A stretch of DNA of 46,043 nt. Origin: an uncultured Lachnospiraceae bacterium (GTDB lineage: Bacteria; Bacillota; Clostridia; Lachnospirales; Lachnospiraceae). A model generated the notes under the pieces. It made no database searches. It was not told the origin of the DNA and was given only the letters and a program-made list of their open reading frames with translations. The position numbers and the translations under genes are program-made. The first letter of the stretch is position 1. The number at the start of each line of letters is the position of its first letter. Location: positions 1 to 46,043 of the forward strand of contig CAJOLD010000013.1 of the NCBI GenBank assembly GCA_905235435.1. Reading direction: 5' to 3'. Of the stretch, positions 36,901-46,043 are shown one piece after another.

Positions 36901-39900
36901 TGCGACCTTCGACACTTCTAACTACGCATTCTCCTTTATACCAGGCGACAATACCTCCACCCTACATGTTGACCACAATTGCTATTACTCGGTTAGCGGT
37001 GTGTTGAACAAACTCAGCGGTACAAACTACAACAACCTCAACACATGGCGGCTCGCTGTGCCTGTTGATGTAGGTTCGGTTTCTGGTAACCCCAACTATA
37101 CAAATAGTTCTATCTCGCGTGTTGACCTCCGTTCTTTTAATGCCCTGCTGCGTAATGTGGGTACACCGGTGCCCGAGGTGACTATTGACATTTTCGGTTC
37201 TGCCCGTTCGGCCACGGCACCCAGCTTAGGTGCTTATGAAGTGGTGCCACTCGCTATCGACTTCCGTCCCTATGAGTTTGTCACACCTCTCGAAGACTAT
37301 TGTGGCGCACCTTCCAGCATCCCTGTTGAGGTAGCCATCTACAATATGGGTAACGGCACCTATACCTATAGCGCAGCCACTCCTATCACTGTATTCTATA
37401 GTATTGATAATGGCCCTGTGCAGTCGTTCCAGGTGACCCGCAGCTGTGGTCCGGGCGACACTATCCACTTCCTCTCCAACCGTACCATGTCGCTGCCCAG
37501 CGGTGCCGGCAATACCGACCGCACCTATAACATTAGATGGTGGGTGAAGTGTAGCCTTGACCCGGATGACCTGAATGATACCCTCGTGTGGACCGTGGTC
37601 TCTCGCTATGCAGCCCCTGCTCCTACCGTCATCAATCAGAATGTTCCCTACAACACTGTGGCTACTGTGACACCCACTGGCGGCATCAATATCTGGCCGG
37701 TCAGTTACTACACTTCGGGTAATGGCCGTCAGCAACGTTCGGGCATCTCCTGGTATCATGGTATAGACGATACTGCCCGCTTCTTCTACGGTCCGACGCT
37801 CGTCACAACACCGCTCTATGCCGACACTACTTTCTATATCTCACAAAAGCGCAACCTCCCCTTGGTGAAGATTACCGAGGTGCAGGTGAACCGCACTGCC
37901 CCAGGCGCCACCTACCCTATGCCGTCGTGGATGAATACCCAGACCGCTTTTGCCGTTGAGCTGACCAACTGTGGCGACTATCCTGCTAACCTTGAAGGTG
38001 ACTCCATTATTGTTGTGCAGCCCACTACCGCTGCCAAGATATGGGTACTACCCAATGTCACCATTGAGCCGGGTGCCAACTTGGTGCTCCAGTTCCGAAG
38101 TATGTCCACGGGCAGTGACTCTACACGCACCATTTATGCCCCAAGTGCCGCAGTGGTGTCTCCTGCTTTCACTGCCAACTTCGGTATCATCTACCGCGAT
38201 GGTCACGGAATAGCGGATGCCGTAGCCTTCAACAATGTTATCACCACGTCGTCCACTCAGCCCATCAACTGGAACAACCAAGGTGTCCCCGCCTCCGTAT
38301 GGCAGGGTAACGCCATCGACTTGGCAAAGAACGGCAACACTGCCAACACACCCACCGCTGGAGCCCGACGTATCAGCTGGCCTACCAATGCGACCAACGC
38401 CTCCCCCACCGCCACGGCATCACTTTGGCAAGTGAGTACCGACTCGCTGCGGATGCATTTGGGTGAGACCGAGACCAATCTCATCCGCTACTACGATAAT
38501 GGTTGCGAAGGCTTCCGCTCGGCTGTCAATCTGCATGTGACGGGCATCCCCAATACCGACCTTTCTGTTGACGTACCTGTAGTTGATACAGGATGTAACC
38601 TCACCAATGCCGAAGACGTGTCGGTTGTCATTCACAACTATGGTGCCAATGCAGTGCCTTCGGTTGTAGTAAAGTACAGTGTTGATGGAGGTGCTACCAC
38701 CGTCTGTGCCGACACCATTACGGGTGGCCTCGGAGTGCGTTCCAGCGTCAACCACACTTTCTCCGTACCGCTTAATATGCTGGTATCCCACGACACAGTC
38801 TTCCATATCAAAGCATGGGTTGATGCCGTAAGTACCGATGTTTCCCATAACAATGATACCAACGAAGGCACCTTCCCAGCCTACTACACACCCCTCCCCC
38901 CAGTCATTTCCTCTAACCAGGTTGTCAGCTATGGTGAGCGGCTCACCATGACTGTTCCTGGTCTTTCGTCCATGGTCCATACCATCTGGTACGACATTAA
39001 CATGAACCCCGTGGACACTACACCCTCCTCATACACCACTCCCTATATCTATCGTCGTGACACCATGTTTGTCAACACTATCGCCCTAAAAGACGTGGCT
39101 ACAACCCATGTCGGCACTCTTGCCTTGGTGATGAGCAACAACTATCCGTCGCCCTATAATCCTAAGACCCGATATGTGAAGGAACAGTATCTCTTCACAG
39201 CCCAGCAAATTCAGGATGCGGGCCATGGTGCTGGCGAAATCAGTTCTCTCTCCTTCTATCTTGAGTCCCTGGGTACAAATGTCAACTCCTTCACTTTCTC
39301 TGATTATACTATTAAGATGGGTACCACCACACAGGCCAACTTTGCCAACACTACCTTCCTCACAGGTCTGACGCAGGTCTATAATCGTACCAATCTCACC
39401 TTTACGGCCAACAATATCGGGTGGGTGAAGCACGAGCTTGACAATACTTTCAGTTGGGATGGCACCTCCAGCATCGTCATTGAAATCACTCGTGCTTTGA
39501 GTACCGCGGGTATCACGAATGGTGCCAACACTCGTTACACGGCTCAAGCTAATACCGTTATTACCAAGCAGAATAACACCGCAGACCAGTCAACCCAGAC
39601 TACTGGTACCCGTGGCAACAACCGTCCCGACATCATCTTTGGATTCATGGAAGCTGTCGGCTGTCAAAGTGCCGCAGTCCCGATCTATATTGATGTGACC
39701 AACGTGCCCGACTATGATGCCACCATCAACTGGCCTGAATCGCTTGACACCACTGTCATCGCATCTTGCGATACCACTAACCTCGATGTCGTCCTCTTCA
39801 ATCATGGACTCAACGATATAACTAACTACACCCTCCGATATAAAATTGACAACGGCTCATGGCAGCAAGTGAGTGGCGATGCCAATAACCTGCCCTTAGG

Positions 39901-42900
39901 TTATTCCCGCACCATACCGCTGCTGAGCACCCACCTCACTCCTGGTCGCCATACCATCACCGCTGTCATCGGTGTCACGGGCGACACGGTGCCTACCAAC
40001 GACACCATTTTCCGCACCTTCAATGTCCGCTTCTGTACTGGCAGCTACCTCATTGGCTCATGCCCGAACAGTGACTATCCCACCCTCGCCATCGCCCTCG
40101 ACACCCTGCATAATGCAGGTGTTGCCGGCCCTGTGGTCTTCCACCTCTGTGAGCAGACCTTTAACGAGCAGATCTCTATCAGCAACATCAATGGTGCCAG
40201 CTACGACAACACTATTACTTTCAAGACTATCCCTGGTGCTGGCGAGATGGCCAAGCTGACCTATACCCCCACCAGTGCTGCTAATCATGTGATAGAGATA
40301 CAGGATGCCCAGTACATCATATTCGACAGCATCCTCTTCTACGCCAACTACACCACTGGCTCTGCCAATAACATCTATGCCAATGTGGTCAAGGTCACCC
40401 AGTCTCAGTTTATCACCTTCCGCAACTGCACCCTGCGTTCCAAGAAGACCGCGGCCTCTTCGACCAATGCCAATCTGCTGCTCTTGGGTGATGGCAACAG
40501 ATATATCACCGTCAACAACTGTATGCTCGACAGTGGTTACTATGCCGTCCGCTCATTGGCTAACATGGCCAGTGACAATATAGCTATCACCAACAGCGAC
40601 ATCCTTAACTTCTGGTATCAGGGTATCTATCTCCGCAACACTGACTCGGTCAACGTCTCTGGCGACAGCATTGCTTCGGGTGTCACCGTGAACAGTAAGC
40701 CCCTTACGGGTATCTATATCGCCAACTGCAACCACCTGAGCATCCAGCGCAACTATATCAACCTTATCGATGATCGCTCTGGCGGCAAACGCGGTATTGC
40801 GCTCTACAGATGCCGTGGTACCAATATCGATCGTGTGACAGTGTATAATAATATGATTTCACTATACGGTACTGCCATAGCCTCCCTTGCTTCATCAGGT
40901 ATTTGGATCGACTCCCTCTGCCGTCATGTCAGCGTTTACTACAACACTGCGAACTTATATGCTGGTATCAACCAGTCCACCACCCGTACCTTCAGTTGCC
41001 AAAACTCTTCCTACGTCCATGCCCTCAATAATATCTTCAAGAACGAGAGTAAGGGCTACGCCTACTATGTGGCCATCGACACGTGCATGTCCAGTTCCAA
41101 CTATAACGTTTACTGGACCAATGCCGACACCAATGCGAACACAGGCCTCATCAAGTTCGGATACTGGGGGGTAAACTGCAACAATCTTGATTCTTTGCGT
41201 CTGCTCAATCATCAGGACGTCAACTCCTTCCAGACATATCCCTACTTTGTCGATAGCGTTTACAATCTTTCGACACTCCTCTCGCAGTTCTCCGACAGGG
41301 CACAGTATAATCCCGATGTCATCACCGACGTGAATGGCTGCATCCGACCGCAGATTCCTAAACCCACCATCGGTGCCTACGAATTTAACTGTATCCGTGA
41401 GACCCACGATATTGCCATTGCCGAAATCATGGAGCCCCGCGTACCGGCCATCACCACAGGTGCCAATGCGCAGGTTCTCAATATCGAGACCGATTCCATA
41501 ATGGTGCGTGTCAAATTCTTCAACAACGGTACTGCTGTTGAGAACAACGTCTCTTGGTACTGCTACATGGCCGATATATCCCCCGAAGTCCGTTCAGTGA
41601 CTCGTAATCTGGGTCGTATTACTGCTCAGAGTTTTGTTGAAGACTCGGTACTCTTGCCTTCTCCCTTGGGAATTGTTGATACCCAGAGGGTCGTTGTAGT
41701 GCTAAATATGGGCAGCACCTCGATTGACGCCCGTCCGTGGGACAATATCGACACCGCTGAAGTGTTCATCTATCCCGCCTACGACCTGCAGGTCGTCTCG
41801 GTGGCTGTTGACAGTATTTGCGACCCCAACCGCTGCCGCATGTACAATGTGCCCTTGCGCTATATCTTAAAGAATGCTGGTAAGAAAGACTTCCCGGGCG
41901 ACTACACCTTCACCCTCGGCTACGACTACTATTGCTACCAGCCCGCCAACCAGAGCTTCCCCAATTTCCCAGGAAGCAGCAGCCAGGATGTTCAGACTTT
42001 CGGTGGCGTGGCACTGCCAGTAGGTACCCAGCGCGAAGTGACCGTCAATGCACCCTACCGCCCCAACCTCTACCCGACAGGAACCCTGTTAGACATCACG
42101 GTCAAACTGAGGGCTTTCGTCACGGCACAATACGATATCAAGCAGTTTAACGACACCACCAACTACATCAACATCACCTCCAACCACACACCCGACGTAC
42201 CCATAGCGCATGACACTATGCTAGACTACGGCACCTACGGCAACTTCTGGGCCACCCAGGGCGAGTCCCGTGTCATTCGTTGGACCCGCGACACCACCGA
42301 TGGCTCCTTCTTCTATAATGGCAACAACAACTACACCCGTTCCACCCACTGGAGCTCCACGCCACAATACTTCCACGACTCTACCTACTACCTATATTGC
42401 CTTAGCTCTCGCAACTGTACCAGCTACTATTCCAACATCAATATCGGCATTAACAACCCGCTGGCCTACGATGTATCCATCTCTGAGGTGCGCTCGCCCC
42501 GTGGCAGTGGCCGTGTCTATCTTGAAAAAGACACCGTCACCCTCCGCATCGTCAACTACGGCAGCCAGCCCATCTCCAACATTCCCGTCGCATTCAAATT
42601 CATGAATGCCAATGGGCGTGTCACCTATCTTGAGGTGCATGATACGGCAAGGGTCACCATTCCGGGTCGCGTGGGCGACAACGTGTCCTACTACGACCAC
42701 ACCTTTGGCGGCTGTCTGGATGACACAGCCATGCTGCTCATCAACCAGCCCCTCTCCAACACCACCTTTACCCTCAACGCCTGGGTCTATCATCCCGACG
42801 ATATGCAGCGAGGCAACGACACCCTTCGTTCCCTCCACACCTTCCGTTCGATAGCTGAGAACATCTACGACACTATCAATTCCATGGCTCCCACCAGTGC

Positions 42901-45900
42901 CGAAGGCTTCGACATTACACGTGTATCCTTTAACGAGTTGGATAACGTTATGCCCGACATGATTGGATACACCAACCTCAAGCTGGGTTCCTACAATCCG
43001 CTCAATGCCGAAGTACCCACTCTCTTCATACGCCGTGGAACTACCGACACCCTTACCGTTGTCGTGGCCAACAATCAGGATGAGAACGACACTTCCACCG
43101 AAGCCACGCTTTGTGTGGTCATCGACTACAACCGTGACGGAGTCTATGACTTCGATGGCAATATTGAGAATATCACTAAAACAGCCATAGCCAACTGCGT
43201 CAAGGTCAAGAGTCGTAAACCATTCAAAAAGGAAATCACCATACCTGAGAGTGCCCACTATGGATACATGCGTATGCTGGTATGGGTCGATGGCGATGAT
43301 TCCAGATATGTCGATGGCCCCCACACCTTCAGCACTCACGAAAACGGTCAAATGCAGCAGTACCTCATCTATGTTCAAGAAGACTGTATGCTCGACTCCT
43401 TTGATGCTGCACTCACCCGTGTGGTTGACCCCATCAATCATATTGTCACCGACACTGATCACCATATATCCATCATGTTGGCAAACAAGGGTTCTGAACC
43501 CCTCAACCAAGCCACCATCACCCTCCGTATGCAAAATGTGAATACTGGAATATACCACGACACCATCAATTGGGGTGGCAATTTGGCTCCGGGAGAAAGC
43601 CAGGTGGTCACCTTCGACAACATCAACTTCGACGAAGGTACCTCTGACCTCATCTTTAGCGTCAACGTCCCCAACGACACCATCCACGTCCAAAACAACA
43701 CCCTCTGGTATCAGTATCATCGCTACTTCTACGTGGTACCGCGCGTGATTGACAGTTTCGACCTCCAGATTGACCGATGGTATGCCCCAGTCGGCTACAA
43801 TAACTTTACCCGCAACTACTTTGAACGTGGCACACCGGCCAAGAGCCATATTTCTACCGCACTCTCTCAGCCCAACACCTGGGTCACCAGCACTACTGAG
43901 CAGGTGGTCTCTGGCACCCACGGCAACCGCAGCGTTCTCTACTCCCCCATCATCAATACACAGCAGATTCGTACCGACACCATCCGCTTCCGTCTTTGCA
44001 TGGACATGGCCGCTGGCAGCTACTTGAAGATGGAATATTTGGACTATGTCGGTACCTGGCAAACCGTCGATGACATAGGCGCCACCTGGCGTGAGGGTGA
44101 TGAGAATCCCAGTTGGTACACTGAACAAGACGGTTGGACTGGCTCCTCCAACGGTGCTTATATGGAGCTGGAGATGCCCACCCAGCCTCTCAGTGGCGAA
44201 TTTGGTCAGCTGCTCCAATTCCGATTCGTCTATACCACTCCGGTGACCACTAACCCTGCCAGCAACTTTGGCGACGGTGTTGCTATCGACAACTTGGTCA
44301 TTGACCGTGCACGTAGAGCTGTTGATGTTGGTGTATGCGAAATCACCTACCCCACCGAACCTCAATTTGGCCAGACCATTTTCCCCCGTGTGCGTATCCA
44401 CAACTTCGGCTTCGACTCCATCTCCGAATTCATGGTTTGCTACCGCCCGTATGGCACCCACCTGGCTCACGAAGCCATCTGCCACGACATCATTCCGCCA
44501 GATGGCGACTTAGAGTTCGAATTCCCAACCCCGTTTGTTATCACCAACGCCTTCCCCGACACCTTTGAAATCTGTGCCTTCACCAAAGTGCTTTCTGACT
44601 ACTACAGCGATAACGACACCACCTGCTCCATGTTCGGACTGGTACCGCTGGTCAACGACCTCTACCTCTATTCCATTATCTCGCCGCTCAACAGCACGGT
44701 GGCAGGCGACAGCCTCAATATCACCGTCCGGCTGCGTAACTTCGGGCAGAACGAAATCTCCGACTGCGAAGTTTTCTACCTCTACAACGACAACGACACT
44801 GTGGTTGAGCATATCCACTTTGCCGACTACCTCGGCCACGACTTGCCATCCACCGAATTCTTCAACTACACCTTCCGCCACCGTGAGCGTGCCACCATGG
44901 GTACTATGAGACTTGTCACCTGGTGCCATTACGACCAGGATGTCTATCCCTACAACGATACCATTTACAAGAACATCAACGGCATGACAGCCATCACCGA
45001 TGTGCAGGCCACAGCCGGACTTATTGACCAGCGCTACCAGCTCGGTATCCGCATGGGCATAGTGCTCGACAATGTGGGTGCACGTGCCGTCAACAACTTC
45101 GTGGTCGGCTACTACTACGACCGCGACACCAACACCCGCCACGAGGAAATCTTCTCCCGTGATATCCCGCTTGCCGCAGGCGAACACGCTGTCCACATGT
45201 TTGAAGCCATTGATACCCGTCAGGCTCCTTGGGAGTACCTCACCGTTTACTGCTCCATGCAGGGCGACACCAACCAGATGAACGACACTTCCGACTATGT
45301 CCAGCCATACATCACCGACCTTGAGATACTCAGGCTCGAAGTAGAGGAGAACATGTCCGACTCATGCCGCGTCCGTATGGTTGTCCGCAACAATGGTAAC
45401 ATCACCTACTACATGGGCTTTACCAGCAGCCACCTCATCAATGATGTCAGAATCAACCGCAGCTATGTAAACTACGAAATCTCCATCGAGCCCGGACAGG
45501 TGCGCCATCTCATGATGACGAGGGCCAACAATCCCATCAAGATTCCGAAGAGTCCCAATAGGGAATACATTGGCAGCGGCTCTATCGGCTTGTCCGATGC
45601 CAATATGGAAAACAACCAGACTACTCAGATCGTAGTCCTTAACTACTTCGAAGACATCCCCAATGTTTACGAACCCGACTTCGTGCTTGAACAGAACTAC
45701 CCCAACCCCTACGACGGCACCACCCGCATCGAGTTCTCGCTGCCCTACAACGGCACCACCCGATTCTTTGTCACCGACGTGGTCGGACGTGTGGTCCACG
45801 AGGAAGTCAAGGCCTACGGCAACGGCCGTCACGTCATCTCCTTCGACAAAGGCAGCCTGCCCTCCGGAGTTTACTACTACGGGCTTGAATTCGGTGGCGA

Positions 45901-45931
45901 ACGCCGGATGCACAAGATGATTATCAAGTAG
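33950..45931 (+). CDS. Giant secreted multidomain protein with type IX secretion C-terminal domain
   Basis: A 3,993-residue exported protein; start ATG 33950, giving a signal peptide MKKRFLLFG...SQA cut near residue 21. Domains by inspection: a MAM/jelly-roll-like domain (about 25-217, ends AWYLDDITV); a parallel beta-helix (about 657-1097, ends SLGAYE); a lamin-tail-like domain (about 1306-1437); a second beta-helix (about 2031-2484, ends TIGAYE); a GEVED-like domain (about 3027-3147, DYNRDGVYDFDG); a second jelly-roll (about 3267-3454, DGVAIDNLVI). At least nine CARDB-like Ig modules are interspersed, most ending in an NDT motif (PYNDT, PTNDT, RGNDT). The last 83 residues (NYPNPYDGTTRIEF to MIIK) are a T9SS type A sorting domain. 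It is probably a cell-surface adhesin or glycan-binding protein; no catalytic site was recognised. Confidence 0.93.
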   Translation: MKKRFLLFGLIFAIAALSSQAQIYEMYSQDFEAGSAINYSVSDAACATQTTLHLGGSSAMKMLHTAHTQMVLTLDTIDFSTPLSLQFYKLEFSHIAWVQPLRCEPSRQEVCMIEAKRPDQTSWVRLSDSHYDISEGGDPDFGSLSSFSIESYNGEWQNSGSTPTNAMWKHERFNLDQFFYTAGSPENKKLIIRFIVGARDGNNTTGDAWYLDDITVSASSQQMVTPTINMISFPDHLNYPSSRGAKVIADVSTTVIQGMNDDSIYIAYRVGNNPTIYTAPMVRQGTTSRYEGRIPFYGYDTMMHYHIVAKDATVNFNTVYYPRSSDAWITYRCVRGKTHSATPPGNQVNVSDFPFPALADNRSEFVYDSATMAGMGYGPGAITDFRFILATSNVTQVRPRVQFRMANFFTSDYTRSPSSNDQASFTSTAMQIPFDTALVIPQAAPNSIFEVHLQDTFFYAGSDLLVQVFYEGTTDPAARLAKHIPTANNKLSVYTTVGAASDHYLHPMTTDISPFTTGTTTNTRPWVTFLASKNMPLIYDCGISAMSYPSFDTPCNVGNDSVVVWLKNYGVSPMDSVRIWYRVDNQAPVYYDWVGSLNGGDSVRVMLNSSQPFTVGYHTIRAWVDDTIRVGNLYYRDHEPYNDTVFTPFSACDGPYSGTRMVGTGSGAHFSSLENCLYALSRCGIDGPLTIKLPAGVYDVTKFPFIPGTSESNYVVFEPATATGQVTFRCSRNGENIIVPNLVDLTEARSIRFNNITFSNGHYADNRCAVLAQLGSGSSNCQFINCNFIDSNTIVFAAQSLINSGDADSLLVTDCYFYGGTIGVDLTGAAPDVRSVGNTVQFCEFNNQVNTAVRMVNQSAATIDSIFANDVQTNTSYIILAQYCYDGSRITRNKVFSSKGTCCIGVSDMHGTATNYCIVANNMLVSLDDGTSNMLTTPLNIIKGSYIKTVFNSVRMNAPTRVNVAAATLGGDVISNCYFQNNVIATFDTSNYAFSFIPGDNTSTLHVDHNCYYSVSGVLNKLSGTNYNNLNTWRLAVPVDVGSVSGNPNYTNSSISRVDLRSFNALLRNVGTPVPEVTIDIFGSARSATAPSLGAYEVVPLAIDFRPYEFVTPLEDYCGAPSSIPVEVAIYNMGNGTYTYSAATPITVFYSIDNGPVQSFQVTRSCGPGDTIHFLSNRTMSLPSGAGNTDRTYNIRWWVKCSLDPDDLNDTLVWTVVSRYAAPAPTVINQNVPYNTVATVTPTGGINIWPVSYYTSGNGRQQRSGISWYHGIDDTARFFYGPTLVTTPLYADTTFYISQKRNLPLVKITEVQVNRTAPGATYPMPSWMNTQTAFAVELTNCGDYPANLEGDSIIVVQPTTAAKIWVLPNVTIEPGANLVLQFRSMSTGSDSTRTIYAPSAAVVSPAFTANFGIIYRDGHGIADAVAFNNVITTSSTQPINWNNQGVPASVWQGNAIDLAKNGNTANTPTAGARRISWPTNATNASPTATASLWQVSTDSLRMHLGETETNLIRYYDNGCEGFRSAVNLHVTGIPNTDLSVDVPVVDTGCNLTNAEDVSVVIHNYGANAVPSVVVKYSVDGGATTVCADTITGGLGVRSSVNHTFSVPLNMLVSHDTVFHIKAWVDAVSTDVSHNNDTNEGTFPAYYTPLPPVISSNQVVSYGERLTMTVPGLSSMVHTIWYDINMNPVDTTPSSYTTPYIYRRDTMFVNTIALKDVATTHVGTLALVMSNNYPSPYNPKTRYVKEQYLFTAQQIQDAGHGAGEISSLSFYLESLGTNVNSFTFSDYTIKMGTTTQANFANTTFLTGLTQVYNRTNLTFTANNIGWVKHELDNTFSWDGTSSIVIEITRALSTAGITNGANTRYTAQANTVITKQNNTADQSTQTTGTRGNNRPDIIFGFMEAVGCQSAAVPIYIDVTNVPDYDATINWPESLDTTVIASCDTTNLDVVLFNHGLNDITNYTLRYKIDNGSWQQVSGDANNLPLGYSRTIPLLSTHLTPGRHTITAVIGVTGDTVPTNDTIFRTFNVRFCTGSYLIGSCPNSDYPTLAIALDTLHNAGVAGPVVFHLCEQTFNEQISISNINGASYDNTITFKTIPGAGEMAKLTYTPTSAANHVIEIQDAQYIIFDSILFYANYTTGSANNIYANVVKVTQSQFITFRNCTLRSKKTAASSTNANLLLLGDGNRYITVNNCMLDSGYYAVRSLANMASDNIAITNSDILNFWYQGIYLRNTDSVNVSGDSIASGVTVNSKPLTGIYIANCNHLSIQRNYINLIDDRSGGKRGIALYRCRGTNIDRVTVYNNMISLYGTAIASLASSGIWIDSLCRHVSVYYNTANLYAGINQSTTRTFSCQNSSYVHALNNIFKNESKGYAYYVAIDTCMSSSNYNVYWTNADTNANTGLIKFGYWGVNCNNLDSLRLLNHQDVNSFQTYPYFVDSVYNLSTLLSQFSDRAQYNPDVITDVNGCIRPQIPKPTIGAYEFNCIRETHDIAIAEIMEPRVPAITTGANAQVLNIETDSIMVRVKFFNNGTAVENNVSWYCYMADISPEVRSVTRNLGRITAQSFVEDSVLLPSPLGIVDTQRVVVVLNMGSTSIDARPWDNIDTAEVFIYPAYDLQVVSVAVDSICDPNRCRMYNVPLRYILKNAGKKDFPGDYTFTLGYDYYCYQPANQSFPNFPGSSSQDVQTFGGVALPVGTQREVTVNAPYRPNLYPTGTLLDITVKLRAFVTAQYDIKQFNDTTNYINITSNHTPDVPIAHDTMLDYGTYGNFWATQGESRVIRWTRDTTDGSFFYNGNNNYTRSTHWSSTPQYFHDSTYYLYCLSSRNCTSYYSNINIGINNPLAYDVSISEVRSPRGSGRVYLEKDTVTLRIVNYGSQPISNIPVAFKFMNANGRVTYLEVHDTARVTIPGRVGDNVSYYDHTFGGCLDDTAMLLINQPLSNTTFTLNAWVYHPDDMQRGNDTLRSLHTFRSIAENIYDTINSMAPTSAEGFDITRVSFNELDNVMPDMIGYTNLKLGSYNPLNAEVPTLFIRRGTTDTLTVVVANNQDENDTSTEATLCVVIDYNRDGVYDFDGNIENITKTAIANCVKVKSRKPFKKEITIPESAHYGYMRMLVWVDGDDSRYVDGPHTFSTHENGQMQQYLIYVQEDCMLDSFDAALTRVVDPINHIVTDTDHHISIMLANKGSEPLNQATITLRMQNVNTGIYHDTINWGGNLAPGESQVVTFDNINFDEGTSDLIFSVNVPNDTIHVQNNTLWYQYHRYFYVVPRVIDSFDLQIDRWYAPVGYNNFTRNYFERGTPAKSHISTALSQPNTWVTSTTEQVVSGTHGNRSVLYSPIINTQQIRTDTIRFRLCMDMAAGSYLKMEYLDYVGTWQTVDDIGATWREGDENPSWYTEQDGWTGSSNGAYMELEMPTQPLSGEFGQLLQFRFVYTTPVTTNPASNFGDGVAIDNLVIDRARRAVDVGVCEITYPTEPQFGQTIFPRVRIHNFGFDSISEFMVCYRPYGTHLAHEAICHDIIPPDGDLEFEFPTPFVITNAFPDTFEICAFTKVLSDYYSDNDTTCSMFGLVPLVNDLYLYSIISPLNSTVAGDSLNITVRLRNFGQNEISDCEVFYLYNDNDTVVEHIHFADYLGHDLPSTEFFNYTFRHRERATMGTMRLVTWCHYDQDVYPYNDTIYKNINGMTAITDVQATAGLIDQRYQLGIRMGIVLDNVGARAVNNFVVGYYYDRDTNTRHEEIFSRDIPLAAGEHAVHMFEAIDTRQAPWEYLTVYCSMQGDTNQMNDTSDYVQPYITDLEILRLEVEENMSDSCRVRMVVRNNGNITYYMGFTSSHLINDVRINRSYVNYEISIEPGQVRHLMMTRANNPIKIPKSPNREYIGSGSIGLSDANMENNQTTQIVVLNYFEDIPNVYEPDFVLEQNYPNPYDGTTRIEFSLPYNGTTRFFVTDVVGRVVHEEVKAYGNGRHVISFDKGSLPSGVYYYGLEFGGERRMHKMIIK

Positions 45932-46043
45932 TGCTACACTCCTTTATAGCTCACATTCAGCAGCAGCACCTCTTCCCCACGGGGCAGCAGGTGCTGCTTG
46001 CTGTTAGTGGCGGGGTTGACTCGGTCGTGCTGGCACATTTGAT
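45931..46043 (+). CDS. tilS: tRNA(Ile)-lysidine synthase TilS, 5' part only
   Basis: The first 37 codons of TilS, which converts C34 of tRNA-Ile(CAU) to lysidine. The PP-loop motif SGGVDS appears at about residues 25-30 (LLAVSGGVDSVVLAHL). The start is GTG 45931, sharing its G with the stop codon of the giant gene (TAGTG). The gene runs off the window end. Its tight coupling to a secreted-protein gene is odd but each fits Bacteroidota. Confidence 0.85.
   Translation, partial: MLHSFIAHIQQQHLFPTGQQVLLAVSGGVDSVVLAHL

Noticed and set aside
42392..44485. Antisense open frame of 697 codons inside the giant gene
   Set aside because: It arises from the strong C-over-G codon bias of the sense strand; the translation is Val/Gly/Asp-rich without motifs, and the sense strand encodes recognisable domains throughout.

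Overview
This window looks like two unrelated genomes joined together. Bases 1 to about 30,280 read as a GC-rich Firmicutes genome (class Clostridia, most likely Lachnospirales; this is inference from gene families and gene order). Genes there start behind GGAGG-type ribosome binding sites, overlap tightly, and have sigma-A promoters close to TTGACA-17-TATAAT. From about 30,280 to the end the sequence is Bacteroidota: starts lack Shine-Dalgarno sites, a TTG-19-TAnnTTTG type promoter is present, and one gene is a giant type IX secretion cargo. The switch falls inside ruvB, at its conserved RVRDFAQVK stretch. The N-terminal two thirds are clostridial and the C-terminal third is Bacteroidales-like. 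The simplest explanation is a chimeric metagenomic contig joined at a shared ruvB segment, so genes left and right of the junction should not be read as one genome.

Clostridial part. (a) 1-1300: a Fic protein with a winged-helix C-terminus, more AT-rich than its surroundings and possibly a recent arrival, preceded by what may be a gene remnant. (b) 1320-4048: an uncharacterised protein, an SRAP DNA-crosslink repair protein, and a rhodanese-TtcA fusion for tRNA thiolation. (c) 4074-8224: the Firmicutes cluster Asp23/YloU - fakA - recG. (d) 8255-11245: a Lys/Ala-rich DUF6465 protein with 33-bp tandem repeats, a methylglyoxal-synthase-like protein with altered catalytic residues, rsmD, coaD and a coiled-coil protein. 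(e) 11303-19054: a long overlapping run of RNA-modification and nucleotide genes: small alarmone synthetase, an RsmF-like methyltransferase, an RsuA-type pseudouridine synthase, a HAD phosphatase, a YgiQ radical SAM protein, a small membrane protein, an RluA-type pseudouridine synthase and recU. (f) 19062-24235: a histidine operon hisZ-G-D-B-(HisF-like)IE behind a perfect consensus promoter. (g) 24276-25067: a secreted barnase-type RNase and its barstar inhibitor. (h) 25120-28888: the paired radical SAM genes of the TIGR03960/TIGR03936 families and a frameshifted RNase G. (i) 28909 onward: ruvA and the start of ruvB.

Bacteroidota part. The C-terminal third of ruvB is followed by hutI, a LolD-type ABC ATPase, rlmB, a 489-base intergenic region with a Bacteroidetes-type promoter, a 3,993-residue secreted multidomain protein with a type IX sorting domain, and the start of tilS, which runs off the window.

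I found no clearly new multi-gene system. The items most worth a second look are the ruvB junction, the HisF-like-HisIE fusion, the MgsA-like protein with altered active-site residues, the rhodanese-TtcA fusion, the secreted RNase/inhibitor pair and the giant T9SS protein. No tRNA, rRNA, CRISPR array, transposase or attachment site was recognised.
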